Shown: positions 17,427-27,529 of the stretch, piece by piece
Position numbering within the stretch: position 1 is the stretch's first letter
How the letters are laid out: every line of letters starts with the position of its first letter
NCBI RefSeq assembly: GCF_000518165.1
Contig: NZ_JADB01000002.1
Coordinates: forward strand, 62,001 to 126,000
Direction of reading: 5' to 3'
Length of the DNA: 64,000 bases
Origin: Bartonella elizabethae F9251 = ATCC 49927
GTDB lineage: Bacteria > Pseudomonadota > Alphaproteobacteria > Rhizobiales > Rhizobiaceae
Notes under the pieces: model-generated
Told to the model about the DNA's origin: nothing
Database searches by the model: none
What the model saw: only the letters and a program-made list of their open reading frames with translations
Position numbers and translations under genes: made by a program

Positions 17427-20347
17427 TAATTTTCCTTCCCTTTTAAAGCAGGTTTTTTACCGATTCGGTAACTCCGTATTGATTGATGTGCAAGTGCGAT
17501 TAAAATGAGAATCGTTGCTCCCAACACAAGAGAAAACACACCAAAATCAAACAAAAAAGCAGAAGCTATAGGAACCTTTCCAATCAATGGCACATGAATA
17601 TATTGAAAAAATGATGTTAAAAAAGGGTACCCAACAAACAAAGCCCCTGCTCCCGTGACAACCGATAGCAATAAGCCAAAGCCCATCCAACGTAAGGGCA
17701 AAACTCTTAAATGATTTTCCACCCAACGAATATCCCGGGCAAGATACTGCAAAATGAAGCCTATCGCTAAAGTCACACCACCAACAAATCCACCACCTGG
17801 AAGATTATGTCCTCGCACAAATAAATAAAAGGAAAAAGCAATAATAACGGAAAAGAGCCACCCCATAATAACAGAAGGAATAGCGAGATAGTTTAAGACT
17901 GTATCCCCCACATTTCGATTTGGTTGTGCCTTATCAAAAGCTTCCTGAACACGTTGTTGAAACGGCGGCTCAATACTTTCAGGAGCAGGGCGAAATCGAC
18001 GTAACAGAGCAAAGACAGTCAAAGAAACAACCCCCAACACCACAACTTCACCCATTGTATCAAAACCACGGAAATCAACCAACAATACATTCACAACATT
18101 GCGACCACCAGCACCAGAATAAGCATTTTTCAGAAAAAAATTAGAAACTGTTGTCCCTTGAGGACGTGTCATCATGGCAAAAGAGAGCCATGCAACACCA
18201 ACACCTCCGATAATTGCTATAATGAAATCACGAGCACGACGTAAACGTACCCCGAAACGAATAGACTTTGGAGAAGGATTATGCACACGCTTAGGCAACC
18301 AACGCAAACCCAGCAATAATAAAACAGCTGTCACCACTTCAACAACCAATTGCGTTATAGCCAAATCGGGCGCAGAAAGCCATAAAAAGGTTGCACACGT
18401 CATTAACCCTGCTCCCCCCAACAGCATGAGTGATGCAAGACGATGAAACTTTGCTTGCCAAGCGACTAAAAGCGCGCACAATCCACCGACCAGCCAAAGC
18501 GCGAGAAAAGGAATATCAAGTGGAAAAAGCGGCAACCCTCCTAGTGCAATGAAACCATCACGCCAAAGCAAAAGACCAACAAAAACAAAACACACAGCAA
18601 AAATCCAATGCAACTGGATTTGCAAACGACGTGTTGACAAAAAAGCTTCCACCGCACGGGCCCATTTCCAAGAAATAATCACAAGAATGCGTTCAAAAAT
18701 ACGCGGTCCTTTCAAATGACGAAAAAAGGGAGCCCCATCATCACAAGATAAAAAATAACGCCGCCCAACAACATAGAGCAAACCACCCCCAAATAAAGCC
18801 ACCAAGCTCATCATTAATGGCGTATTAACCCCATGCCAAACAGCCAAGCTATAAGAGATCGTCATCGGTCCTAAAACAGAGACAACAGCATTATCTAAAA
18901 TAGGCCCGATTGTAAAATTAGGAAAAATACCAACGGCCAAACAAATAAACACCAAAAGTTCCATAGGTAAACGCATAAAATGCGGTGGTTCATGGGGAGT
19001 TTTGGGTAATTTATGAGGTTTTGGTCCCCAAAAGACACCATGAATAAAACGTACAGAATAGGTCACGCTAAACAAGCTAGCAAGTGTTGCAACATAAGGA
19101 GCAATCCAATCAAGCCATGATTCCATATGCGTTTCAACAGCTTCAGCAAAAAACATTTCTTTTGATAAAAAACCATTGAGCAAAGGAACACCAGCCATTG
19201 CCGCACTTGCGACCAAAGCAAGAGTTGCTGTAATCGGCATAGAGCGATAAAGACCAGTTAGCTTACGCATATCACGTGTTCCCGTTTCGTGATCAATAAT
19301 TCCAGCAGCCATAAATAAAGACGCTTTAAAAGTAGCATGATTGGCCATATGAAAAATCGCAGCAACACATGCAAGGGGACTCCCAAGGCTTAAAAGCGTT
19401 GTAATCAATCCAAGATGACTAATCGTTGAGTAAGCAAGCAAGCCCTTTAAATCTTGCTGAAACATGGAAAAATAAGCGCCAAGAAGAAGTGTTGAGAGTC
19501 CTGAAAATCCAACCATCCAAAACCAAGAGTCTGTCCCAGAGAGCACGGGCCATAAACGAACCAGCAAAAATAACCCAGCTTTTACCATCGTTGCCGAATG
19601 CAAATAAGCCGACACAGGTGTTGGCGCTGCCATCGCATTAGGTAACCAAAAATGAAAAGGAAACTGTGCGCTTTTTGTTAATCCACCCAATAAAATACAA
19701 ATAAGGGCGGGGATATAAAGCGAACTTGATCGGATCACATCTCCAGACTGTAAAATTTTATCCAGATCAAAACTACCAACGATATACCCAATCAATAAAA
19801 CCCCAATAAAAAGGGCAAAACCACCAAAACCTGTAATCGTTAAAGCCATACGCGCCCCTTCACGCGCACTCGCATTATGATACCAATAACCAATCAACAA
19901 AAAAGAAAAAATACTGGTAAGTTCCCAGAAAACAACCAAAAACACGAGATTACCTGATAAAACAATCCCTGTCATTGAGCCCATAAAGGCTAGAAAAAAA
20001 GAAAAAAATCGGGGTACAGAATCCGCGGGATCCATATAATAACGGGCATAAACAACGACAAGCAGACCAATTCCTGTAATGAGTAAGCAAAAAAGCCAAG
20101 ACAGACCATCCATCCGGAGAATCAAATCACCTCCCCATTCTGGGAGCCAAGAAATATTTAAACGGATAATATGATTGCCACGAATTGCCGGATAAAGCAT
20201 GATTGTAAAAAGAAGACTAAAGAAAGCAATTCCCCCAGCAAACCATGCTTCATTATTTTTTGCTGTCGAACGAAAAAAGCCAATAACAGCACTTCCACAA
20301 AAGGGAAGCAAAATGAGCAATATTAGCATTGCTTCCCGTGTTGCCAT
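17426..20347 (-). CDS. phaAB: Fused cation/proton antiporter subunits A and B
   Basis: 973 residues. The first 500 or so are a NuoL-like antiporter subunit with FWELTSIFSFLLIGYWYH, the proton-channel Lys in GGLTKSAQFPFHFWLPNAM, and the HSATMVKAGLFLL segment; then an MnhA-specific middle region; the last 140 residues (from NYLAIPSVIMGWLFSV) are an MnhB domain with VRGHNLPGGGFVGG. The A-B fusion is the rhizobial Pha arrangement and differs from the separate mnhA/mnhB of Gram-positive bacteria. First gene of the six-gene operon that handles Na+ or K+ and internal pH. In Sinorhizobium this system is needed for K+ adaptation; here the ion is not certain. Confidence 0.95.
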   Translation of the reverse strand: MATREAMLILLILLPFCGSAVIGFFRSTAKNNEAWFAGGIAFFSLLFTIMLYPAIRGNHIIRLNISWLPEWGGDLILRMDGLSWLFCLLITGIGLLVVVYARYYMDPADSVPRFFSFFLAFMGSMTGIVLSGNLVFLVVFWELTSIFSFLLIGYWYHNASAREGARMALTITGFGGFALFIGVLLIGYIVGSFDLDKILQSGDVIRSSSLYIPALICILLGGLTKSAQFPFHFWLPNAMAAPTPVSAYLHSATMVKAGLFLLVRLWPVLSGTDSWFWMVGFSGLSTLLLGAYFSMFQQDLKGLLAYSTISHLGLITTLLSLGSPLACVAAIFHMANHATFKASLFMAAGIIDHETGTRDMRKLTGLYRSMPITATLALVASAAMAGVPLLNGFLSKEMFFAEAVETHMESWLDWIAPYVATLASLFSVTYSVRFIHGVFWGPKPHKLPKTPHEPPHFMRLPMELLVFICLAVGIFPNFTIGPILDNAVVSVLGPMTISYSLAVWHGVNTPLMMSLVALFGGGLLYVVGRRYFLSCDDGAPFFRHLKGPRIFERILVIISWKWARAVEAFLSTRRLQIQLHWIFAVCFVFVGLLLWRDGFIALGGLPLFPLDIPFLALWLVGGLCALLVAWQAKFHRLASLMLLGGAGLMTCATFLWLSAPDLAITQLVVEVVTAVLLLLGLRWLPKRVHNPSPKSIRFGVRLRRARDFIIAIIGGVGVAWLSFAMMTRPQGTTVSNFFLKNAYSGAGGRNVVNVLLVDFRGFDTMGEVVVLGVVSLTVFALLRRFRPAPESIEPPFQQRVQEAFDKAQPNRNVGDTVLNYLAIPSVIMGWLFSVIIAFSFYLFVRGHNLPGGGFVGGVTLAIGFILQYLARDIRWVENHLRVLPLRWMGFGLLLSVVTGAGALFVGYPFLTSFFQYIHVPLIGKVPIASAFLFDFGVFSLVLGATILILIALAHQSIRSYRIGKKPALKGKEN

Positions 20348-20518
20348 TCTTTCAGCTCCATCCTGTCCTTAATATTTTGTCATTGACAAAACAAAAATTT
20401 ATATTCTCACCCCCCATTGCACACTTAATGATAATAAGATTTAATAAAACTTAAAAGCATTTAAATTTTTCAAAAAACAATGCTTGCATAGAAATGCTGC
20501 GCACCACACAAGCTCTCT

Positions 20519-20557
20519 TTTATTGTAAGAACAATAACGCTCACGACAAGAAGCAAT
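20519..20557 (-). pseudogene. Remnant of a second BA14K-family gene
   Basis: Just downstream of the BA14K gene, the minus strand reads IASCRERYCSYNK, matching the family's IESCRARYRSYNQ core. About 22 of 27 bases match between 20531-20557 and the gene's own core. Beyond these codons the frame continues with no family match (RELVWCA). This is best explained as the tail of a tandem BA14K copy that was otherwise lost. Confidence 0.55.
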
Positions 20558-20577
20558 TAAAATTTTATTTAATCTTT

Positions 20578-21075
20578 CTATCCTTTAAAAAAGCGCGATA
20601 AACACTGTCTACGAGGCCCATGAAAAGGCTGAAAACTATTATCATTTTGGTTATAGGAGCGATAACGCGCACGACAAGATTCAATATGCTGTTTAAGCAT
20701 CCATGGCTCTTTTTTTTCTGAACTTTCAGAAGAAGCCGTTAAAAAAACTCTTTTAGCATCTGATACAACTTTTAATGATGCGCCTTTTGTGCTTAAGTGT
20801 GGTGATGTAACAAAAGCCGCTTCAGGATACCACCAATTATCTTTATACCTAACATAACCACGCCGATAATGATGATAACCCTTAAAACCATTCAGTTCTC
20901 TACGTCCCGTAAAAATCAAAGGCACCGAACTCTCTTGGACAGCGGTTTGAGAGACCAGTTTGGCTTTAGCATTACCTCTATTTTGCCCCAAATGAACAAG
21001 AGCAGTTGTTATCATGAAAAGACTGCTCATAAATATAAAAGCTAAAGCATAATATAATTTTTTTTTCATACGCAT
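20578..21075 (-). CDS. BA14K family protein
   Basis: 165 residues. After a basic amino end there is one hydrophobic segment (YYALAFIFMSSLFMITTALV), a signal anchor or signal peptide, then a basic region with GYHHYRRGYVRYKDNWWYP and the diagnostic carboxy-terminal BA14K motif HIESCRARYRSYNQNDNSF followed by QPFHGPRRQC. The family was named for a Brucella 14-kDa immunoreactive protein and is confined to rhizobia and relatives; carbohydrate (lectin-like) binding has been suggested. A second copy decayed beside it. Confidence 0.88.
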   Translation of the reverse strand: MRMKKKLYYALAFIFMSSLFMITTALVHLGQNRGNAKAKLVSQTAVQESSVPLIFTGRRELNGFKGYHHYRRGYVRYKDNWWYPEAAFVTSPHLSTKGASLKVVSDAKRVFLTASSESSEKKEPWMLKQHIESCRARYRSYNQNDNSFQPFHGPRRQCLSRFFKG

Positions 21076-21239
21076 AACGCAAAACTCAAACTAATAAACA
21101 ACAGTCGTTACAGAAAGCCTTTCTCTTGCTAGACAGAAACAGATTCTTTTCTTAAGATTCTTTTTTCTTGAGACATTCTGTTACTCTTTGTACTAAACGC
21201 TGATCTCAAGAATAAGATCCTTTAAAAAAGAATGAATGA

Positions 21240-22340
21240 ATGATGATAAAAACCCCCTACTACCTTATAGACAAATCGAAACTTATCAAAAATATGCAAA
21301 CAATTTCTCGTTTACGAGAAATGTCAGGAGCAAAAGTTTTGCTTGCTTTGAAATGTTTTGCCACATGGAGTGTTTTTGATTTAATGTCTGAGTTCATGGA
21401 TGGAACCACCTCATCATCCCTTTATGAACTGCGCTTAGGAAGAGAAAAATTTGGCAAAGAAACCCATGCCTATTCGGTTGCGTGGGCTGATCACGAAATT
21501 GATGAAGCCTGTGGTTATGCAGATAAAATTATCTTTAACTCAATCCAGCAACTTCAACGCTTTTCTGATGCAACCAAAACCATTCAACGAGGTCTAAGAT
21601 TAAATCCAGGAATAAGTGCATCCCATTTTGATCTTGCCAATCCCTCGCGCCCTTTTAGCCGCTTAGGAGAAACGAACCAAAATGCTATTAAAGAAGTCCT
21701 CCCTCTCATCAACGGCTTAATGATCCATAACAATTGCGAAAATGCTGATTTTAATCTTTTTAATCAAATGCTCGGGGTTATGGAAGAAAAGTTTTCAGAA
21801 CTTTTCTCTGCCGTAGATTGGATAAGCCTTGGTGGTGGAATTCATTTTACAGCTGAAAATTATCCGCTAGAAGCTTTCGCAGAACGGTTAAAAAACTTTT
21901 CACAGACCCATGGTGTCACTCTTTTTCTGGAACCAGGAGAAGCTGCTATCACCAAAAGCACTACCTTAGAAGTTAGCGTTCTTGATACATTGTACAACGA
22001 AAAGAATCTTGCCATCGTTGATAGCTCAATCGAAGCACATATGCTTGATCTTCTCATTTATCGTGAAAATGCCAAATTAGAACCCAATCAAGGAGAACAC
22101 GAAATTATGATCTGCGGAAAATCTTGTCTTGCTGGAGACATTTTTGGAACGTTTCAGTTTCAAAAACCTCTTCAAGTAGGGGATAGACTGTCTTTTCAAG
22201 ATGCAGCAGGTTATACAATGGTCAAGAAAAACTGGTTTAATGGTGTGACAATGCCTGCTATTGTTCTAAAAGAGTGCGATGGTACATTAACGCTGCAACG
22301 CCAATTCAGCTACAATGACTATCAGACAAGCCTTTCATAA
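21240..22340 (+). CDS. nspC: Carboxynorspermidine/carboxyspermidine decarboxylase
   Basis: 366 residues, a PLP enzyme of the alanine-racemase/ornithine-decarboxylase fold group. The PLP lysine lies in VLLALKCFATW (Lys38 from the first ATG), WISLGGGIHF is the phosphate-binding glycine loop, and ICGKSCLAGDIFG holds the catalytic Cys of the neighbouring subunit. It removes CO2 from carboxyspermidine to give spermidine. The partner dehydrogenase gene follows after 53 bases. Two tandem ATGs at 21240 and 21243 are possible starts and neither has a clear ribosome binding site. Confidence 0.92.
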   Translation: MMIKTPYYLIDKSKLIKNMQTISRLREMSGAKVLLALKCFATWSVFDLMSEFMDGTTSSSLYELRLGREKFGKETHAYSVAWADHEIDEACGYADKIIFNSIQQLQRFSDATKTIQRGLRLNPGISASHFDLANPSRPFSRLGETNQNAIKEVLPLINGLMIHNNCENADFNLFNQMLGVMEEKFSELFSAVDWISLGGGIHFTAENYPLEAFAERLKNFSQTHGVTLFLEPGEAAITKSTTLEVSVLDTLYNEKNLAIVDSSIEAHMLDLLIYRENAKLEPNQGEHEIMICGKSCLAGDIFGTFQFQKPLQVGDRLSFQDAAGYTMVKKNWFNGVTMPAIVLKECDGTLTLQRQFSYNDYQTSLS

Positions 22341-22393
22341 AGATAACCACAAAAAACGTCATACAACAGTATTAAAAAGGAGATGAACCTACA

Positions 22394-23632
22394 ATGAAAA
22401 AAAATGTTCTCATTATTGGTGCTGGAGGTGTTGCACAAGTTGTTGCCCACAAATGTGCTCAAAACAACGATATTCTTGGTGAAATTCATATTGCTTCACG
22501 AACACTCAAAAAGTGTGAGGCTATTATTGCTTCTATTAAAGAAAAAAACAGCATGAAAGAACAAGGTGTTCTCAAAAGCCATTCGCTCAATGCCATGAAT
22601 GTAGAAGAAACTGTAAAGCTCATCCAAAAAACCAAGTGTGAAATTGTCATTAATGTTGGTTCAGCCTTTCTTAATATGTCTGTTCTTTCAGCCTGTATCG
22701 AAACCAAATGCGCTTATATCGATACTGCCATTCATGAAGATCCTCTTAAAATTTGTGAAACCCCACCCTGGTACGGCAATTATGAATGGCCACGGCGTCA
22801 AGAATGTGAACAAGCTGGTATCACGGCTATTTTAGGTGCGGGCTTTGATCCAGGTGTGGTCAATGCCTATGCAGCACTAGCGCATAAATGTTATTTTGAT
22901 AAAATCACAGACATCGATATTATTGATATTAATGCTGGAAATCATGGGCGTTGGTTTGCTACAAATTTCGATCCAGAAATTAACTTCCGAGAATTTACAG
23001 GACAGGTATGGTCATGGCAAAATAAAAAATGGACTTCTAATAAAATGTTTGAAGTCAGTCATGAATGGGATCTTCCGGTTGTTGGAAAACAAAAAGCCTA
23101 TATGACAGGACATGATGAAATTCATTCACTTTCCAAAAATCTTGATGTCCAAAATGTTCGCTTCTGGATGGGGTTTAGTGATCGTTATATCACTGTTTTT
23201 ACCGTTTTGAAAAATCTTGGCCTCTTATCCGAACAGCCCATAAAAACAGCAGAAGGACAAGAAGTCGTTCCTTTAAAAGTTGTCAAAGCTGTCTTACCTG
23301 ATCCTTCTTCTCTCGCCCCTGAATACACAGGAAAAACCTGTATCGGAGATCTTATCAAAGGCGAAAAAGATGGAAAACCAAAAGAAATTTTTATCTATAA
23401 CATAGCTGATCACAAACAAGCTTTTCATGAAACCGGTGCACAAGGCATTTCCTATACAGCTGGTGTACCCGCAGCAGCAGCAGCTCTCCTTATTGCCACA
23501 GGTGAATGGGATGTAAAAACGATGGTCAACGTAGAAGAATTACCTCCCCGTCCTTTCCTCAAATATCTTGATCATATGGGGCTCCCTACCTTTATAAGAG
23601 AACAAGAAGAGGATAAAAAATTACAATTTTAA
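22394..23632 (+). CDS. Carboxynorspermidine/carboxyspermidine synthase (saccharopine dehydrogenase family)
   Basis: 412 residues, beginning with a Rossmann motif VLIIGAGGVAQVVAHKC. It condenses aspartate semialdehyde with putrescine (or diaminopropane) using NADPH to give carboxyspermidine (or carboxynorspermidine). ILGAGFDPGVVNAYAALA and AGNHGRWFATNFDPEIN are family-typical. AAGG-type ribosome binding site AAAAGGAG precedes the ATG. Together with nspC it forms an aminopropyltransferase-independent route to spermidine, common in rhizobia. A strict lysine-pathway saccharopine dehydrogenase is less likely because of the nspC neighbour. Confidence 0.9.
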   Translation: MKKNVLIIGAGGVAQVVAHKCAQNNDILGEIHIASRTLKKCEAIIASIKEKNSMKEQGVLKSHSLNAMNVEETVKLIQKTKCEIVINVGSAFLNMSVLSACIETKCAYIDTAIHEDPLKICETPPWYGNYEWPRRQECEQAGITAILGAGFDPGVVNAYAALAHKCYFDKITDIDIIDINAGNHGRWFATNFDPEINFREFTGQVWSWQNKKWTSNKMFEVSHEWDLPVVGKQKAYMTGHDEIHSLSKNLDVQNVRFWMGFSDRYITVFTVLKNLGLLSEQPIKTAEGQEVVPLKVVKAVLPDPSSLAPEYTGKTCIGDLIKGEKDGKPKEIFIYNIADHKQAFHETGAQGISYTAGVPAAAAALLIATGEWDVKTMVNVEELPPRPFLKYLDHMGLPTFIREQEEDKKLQF

Positions 23633-23905
23633 ATTTATCCCTATAGAGTGCATAGGCTTGATTTTTTTAAGTTATCACAAAACTTCCTCCTGAAAAAACT
23701 TAATATTCTTATGAAATTATATTTTTTAGCTATGGGTCATGTTTTGGCAATATTAGGATTTCTTAAAAACCTTAAAGAAGATACAGATCATTTTTTTAAG
23801 ACAGAGCAAGCAACGATTAAAAAGAGCTAAGAGGCAAAAACTAACTTAATCACATCGCATGACCTATTATCGTCATCAAAAAGGGAGTGCTTCAACAAAA
23901 GATAT

Positions 23906-23935
23906 AAAAATACCACCTTAAAAGGTGGTATTTTT
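23906..23935. terminator. Bidirectional Rho-independent terminator
   Basis: AAAAATACCACCTT and its exact complement AAGGTGGTATTTTT flank a two-base centre, giving a 14-bp stem whose A and T ends supply a T run on both strands. It sits about 270 bases behind the polyamine operon. Confidence 0.85.
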
Positions 23936-24847
23936 CAAAATATTTAGCACCCGCTTCATCTTAAAAAAAATTAAAGATCCTTAACCCGCACCAATCATTA
24001 AACAATCAGATTTCTTTAAAAAAATTCCACTTTCCTTCATACTTCATCTGTCTCACATCATCTATAACTCATTAATTTATAACAATAAAATATCGTTTCT
24101 CTAAAAAACGATCAACAACCTTGTGTCTTATCCAATACTTTCCGCTTGGCTTTCCACTTCATACAGCTCTATAAGAAGACTTTTCTCTGAATATAAATTG
24201 TAAGTATAATTTATTGTTGTAGACATTGAATGAGAGCCCCATACTCGTAGGATTTTCTCATGACAAATCTATTTATATTAAATTAATCAAAACCACTTTT
24301 TCTACATGTCACAAGCGGAAGAGGTCTGTATGAATAAAGAGTAAAAAAGAAAAAATACCTCTTATAAACGCTCTCAAATAACCGAAAATCAGTATAACAT
24401 TGAAGGTTCGTAAATATAACTTATGACGCCGACTTATATCTTTTATGAAGCATAAAGATGATGGTGGATAATGGCTTTAAGAATTTCAATTACACCATTC
24501 ACCAGTTCCATCGCGAAATAGATTTGATAGCTTTGAGAGATGTTTCCTTAAAACACAGCACGTAAATAGGCTGAGAATCCCATCCCGAAATTTATAACAG
24601 GATGGAAACACCACATATGTAAAACTTGACATAGACTAAATACCACCGCTTTAAACGCGTGTGCACAACAGGATAATTAATCAAAACAGCACAACAGAGA
24701 TTTAAAACAACAATTATTGGAAAAGCACACAACAAATTAAGTGGAATACCTCATACGATTTTTTTTATTCTCTCTCAAAATTTGTTGCATGCTTCACAAA
24801 TATTTACTGTCTCTTTGGCTTTTTAAAATGTCCTTTTTAAAAGCTTT
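23936..24847. other. Long gap between the polyamine and TCA-cycle blocks
   Basis: About 900 AT-rich bases between converging operons. All frames are short. It holds a dispersed repeat (24246-24315) but no recognised gene or RNA. The stretch 24450-24620 has somewhat higher GC and could be a decayed gene. Confidence 0.4.
24246..24315. repeat. Dispersed intergenic repeat, copy 1
   Basis: CGTAGGATTTTCTCATGACA and the following 50 bases match 59308-59377 at roughly four bases in five by eye, the core being ATGACAAATCT(A/G)TTTATATT. Both copies lie in long gene-free gaps. Confidence 0.5.
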
Positions 24848-26254
24848 TTAAATATGAAGCGGTTTAGCAAATGTTGCCAAAGCTGCTTCACGAACTGCTT
24901 CTGATAAAGTAGGGTGTGCATGACAACAGCGTCCTAGATCCTCTGATGAACCACCAAATTCCATTAGGACTGCAATTTCATGAATCATTTCACCAGCACC
25001 AAATCCAAGAATATGCCCGCCCAAAACCCGATCTGTTTTTTTATCAGCAAGAATTTTAACAAATCCATCACTTTTTTGCATCGCGCGTGCACGACCATTA
25101 GCCATAAAAGGAAATTTGCCAACATTATATTCAATACCGGCTTCTTTCAGTTCTTCTTCTGTCTTTCCTACACTCGCAATCTCCGGCTGTGTATAAACGA
25201 CACTAGGAATAACATCAAAGTTAACATGCCCTTTTTGACCTGCCAAAATTTCTGCCACCGCAACGCCTTCTTCCTCTGCTTTATGCGCTAACATTGGTCC
25301 TTTTACGACATCACCAATCGCATAAATTCCTGGAACATTCGTCTGCCAATGGGCATCAATGGCAATAAATCCCCGTTCATCTAACTGAACACCAGCCTCA
25401 CTCAAACCAAGCCCCTCCGTATACGGAGAACGCCCAGTCGCAATAAGCACAACATCAGCCTCTAAGGTTTCAGATTCACCACCTTTAACAGATTCAAAGC
25501 TCACCTGAGCCGTTGAGCCAGATTGTGTAATGGCTGTTACCTTTGCACCCACTTTATATTCAATGCCCTGTTTTTCCATTAACTTTTGAAATTGGCGTGA
25601 AACTTCACCATCCATTGAGCCCAAAACTTTATTAAGATATTCAATAATAGTCACTTTAGCCCCTAAGCGGCTCCAAACCGACCCAAGTTCCGAACCAATG
25701 ACACCAGCGCCCACGACAATCATACGAGATGGTACTTTTTCAAGAGAAAGAGCTCCCGTAGAAGAAACAATTATCTTTTCATCAATTTCAACATTCACCC
25801 CTGGAATGCTTGAACTCTCTGAGCCCGTAGCAATAATAATATTTTTTGTTTCAATTGTTTGCTTGTTACCATCTCTAGCAACAACTTCCACCTGCCCCGC
25901 GTTTACAATTTTGGCTGTTCCAAAAAAAGTATCAACTTTATTTTTTTTCATCAAAAAAGAAACACCGCTTGTATTAGCTGTCACCACGGCTTTCTTATGA
26001 ACCATCATTTGTTCAAGATTAAGTTTAGATTTGCCAATAGAAATCCCAAGCGTTTCAAAACCATGCTGGGTTTCAGCAAACACTTCTGAAGCATGCAACA
26101 ACGCTTTAGAAGGTATACAACCAACATTGAGACATGTTCCCCCTAATGTTGTACGCTTTTCAATAATCGCTACTTTAAGCCCCAGTTGTGCGGCCTTTAT
26201 TGCTGCTACATAACCACCTGGACCCGCTCCGATCACAGCCACATCATAAGACAT
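24848..26254 (-). CDS. lpd: Dihydrolipoyl dehydrogenase
   Basis: 468 residues, E3 of the 2-oxoglutarate dehydrogenase complex: reoxidises dihydrolipoamide with FAD and NAD. FAD site VIGAGPGGYVAAI, redox disulfide Cys41/Cys46 in GGTCLNVGCIPSK, NAD site VVGAGVIGSELGSVW, and the catalytic His-Glu pair in CCHAHPTLSEAVREA near the carboxy end. The start is backed by AGGAG. Last gene of the mdh-sucCD-sucAB-lpd block, 31 bases behind sucB. Confidence 0.96.
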   Translation of the reverse strand: MSYDVAVIGAGPGGYVAAIKAAQLGLKVAIIEKRTTLGGTCLNVGCIPSKALLHASEVFAETQHGFETLGISIGKSKLNLEQMMVHKKAVVTANTSGVSFLMKKNKVDTFFGTAKIVNAGQVEVVARDGNKQTIETKNIIIATGSESSSIPGVNVEIDEKIIVSSTGALSLEKVPSRMIVVGAGVIGSELGSVWSRLGAKVTIIEYLNKVLGSMDGEVSRQFQKLMEKQGIEYKVGAKVTAITQSGSTAQVSFESVKGGESETLEADVVLIATGRSPYTEGLGLSEAGVQLDERGFIAIDAHWQTNVPGIYAIGDVVKGPMLAHKAEEEGVAVAEILAGQKGHVNFDVIPSVVYTQPEIASVGKTEEELKEAGIEYNVGKFPFMANGRARAMQKSDGFVKILADKKTDRVLGGHILGFGAGEMIHEIAVLMEFGGSSEDLGRCCHAHPTLSEAVREAALATFAKPLHI

Positions 26255-26285
26255 CCGTTTCTCCTTTCATCCTGAAAACTATATT

Positions 26286-27497
26286 TTACAAGTCAAGAAC
26301 AAGGCGTTCCGGATCTTCTAAGCTTTCCTTAACACGCACAAGGAAAGTTACAGCTTCTTGCCCATCCACAATACGGTGATCATAAGAAAGCGCTAAATAC
26401 ATCATGGGGCGGATCACAACTTGGCCCTCAACAACCATTGCACGTTCTTTAATCGCATGCATTCCCAAAATACCAGATTGTGGTGCATTCAAAATCGGTG
26501 TTGACATCAACGATCCATACACACCACCATTAGTAATGGTAAAAGTTCCGCCTTGCATATCAGAAACGGCTAATTTCCCATCACGCGCAAGACGTCCCAA
26601 ACGGCCAATCTCCTTTTCAATTTCTGCTAATGACATTTGATCTGCATCACGCACCACTGGAACGACAAGTCCTTTATCCGTTCCAACAGCAATTCCAACA
26701 TTGACATAGTTTTTGTAAAGAATATCTGTTCCATCAATTTCAGCATTAACAGCAGGAAGTTCTTTTAATGCATGACAAACAGCTTTGGTAAAAAAGCCCA
26801 TAAAACCAAGTTTAACACCATGTTTTTTTTCAAAAAGATCTTTATAACGCTTGCGCAAATCCATCACCGCCGACATATCAACCTCATTAAATGTGGTTAA
26901 CATTGCTGCTACATTTTGCGCATCTTTAAGACGACGAGCAATTGTTTGACGCAATTTCGTCATACGAACCCGCTCTTCACGTGTTTCTGGAACAGACACC
27001 ACTGAAGAACCTGTTGCAGAAGAAGAAGGTGTGGGGGTTTTTGTTTTTTGTTCTAATCCACCAAGAACATCTTCTTTAAGAATTTGTCCACGTTTTCCAG
27101 AACCTGCAATATCACTTTTTGCTATATTATTTTCAGCCATCAATTTTGCTGCTGAAGGTGAAGGTGGCATAGTATTGCTTGAAGCCAGTTTCTCCGATTC
27201 AGATGAAGCCACTGGAACAGATGTCGCAGAAGGTGAAAACGATTGGGTAACACCGGCAGCTCCAGCTTCAACTGTCCCTAAGAGCGCATTCACTTCAACT
27301 GTATCGCCTTCCTTTGCAATGATTTCAGATAATTTCCCTGCAACAGGAGAAGGAACTTCAACAGTTACCTTATCAGTTTCTAATTCAACCAAAGGCTCAT
27401 CCATAGCGACAGCTTCGCCAAGTTTTTTAAACCATTTGCCAACCGTTGCTTCGGTAACCGATTCGCCCAAAGTAGGAACACGGATTTCAGTAGTCAT
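26286..27497 (-). CDS. sucB: 2-oxoglutarate dehydrogenase E2 (dihydrolipoyl succinyltransferase)
   Basis: 403 residues with a single amino-terminal lipoyl domain (lipoyl Lys43 in [13 protein letters not shown]), a Ser/Ala/Pro-rich linker, a peripheral-subunit-binding domain ([32 protein letters not shown]), a second linker, and the catalytic core ending [15 protein letters not shown] with the active His and Asp. Transfers succinyl groups from E1 to CoA. Lies 32 bases behind sucA. Confidence 0.96.
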   Translation of the reverse strand: MTTEIRVPTLGESVTEATVGKWFKKLGEAVAMDEPLVELETDKVTVEVPSPVAGKLSEIIAKEGDTVEVNALLGTVEAGAAGVTQSFSPSATSVPVASSESEKLASSNTMPPSPSAAKLMAENNIAKSDIAGSGKRGQILKEDVLGGLEQKTKTPTPSSSATGSSVVSVPETREERVRMTKLRQTIARRLKDAQNVAAMLTTFNEVDMSAVMDLRKRYKDLFEKKHGVKLGFMGFFTKAVCHALKELPAVNAEIDGTDILYKNYVNVGIAVGTDKGLVVPVVRDADQMSLAEIEKEIGRLGRLARDGKLAVSDMQGGTFTITNGGVYGSLMSTPILNAPQSGILGMHAIKERAMVVEGQVVIRPMMYLALSYDHRIVDGQEAVTFLVRVKESLEDPERLVLDL

Positions 27498-27529
27498 AAT
27501 ATTTTTCCATACATCAGAGTAGTAATAAA

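Noticed and set aside
15870-18446. Several Pro/Lys/Gln-rich plus-strand ORFs inside the pha operon
   Set aside because: They are antisense shadows of codons for membrane-rich proteins and have no start signals.
23648-23830. 60-residue plus-strand ORF behind the polyamine operon
   Set aside because: No ribosome binding site and no family; probably chance in the operon trailer.
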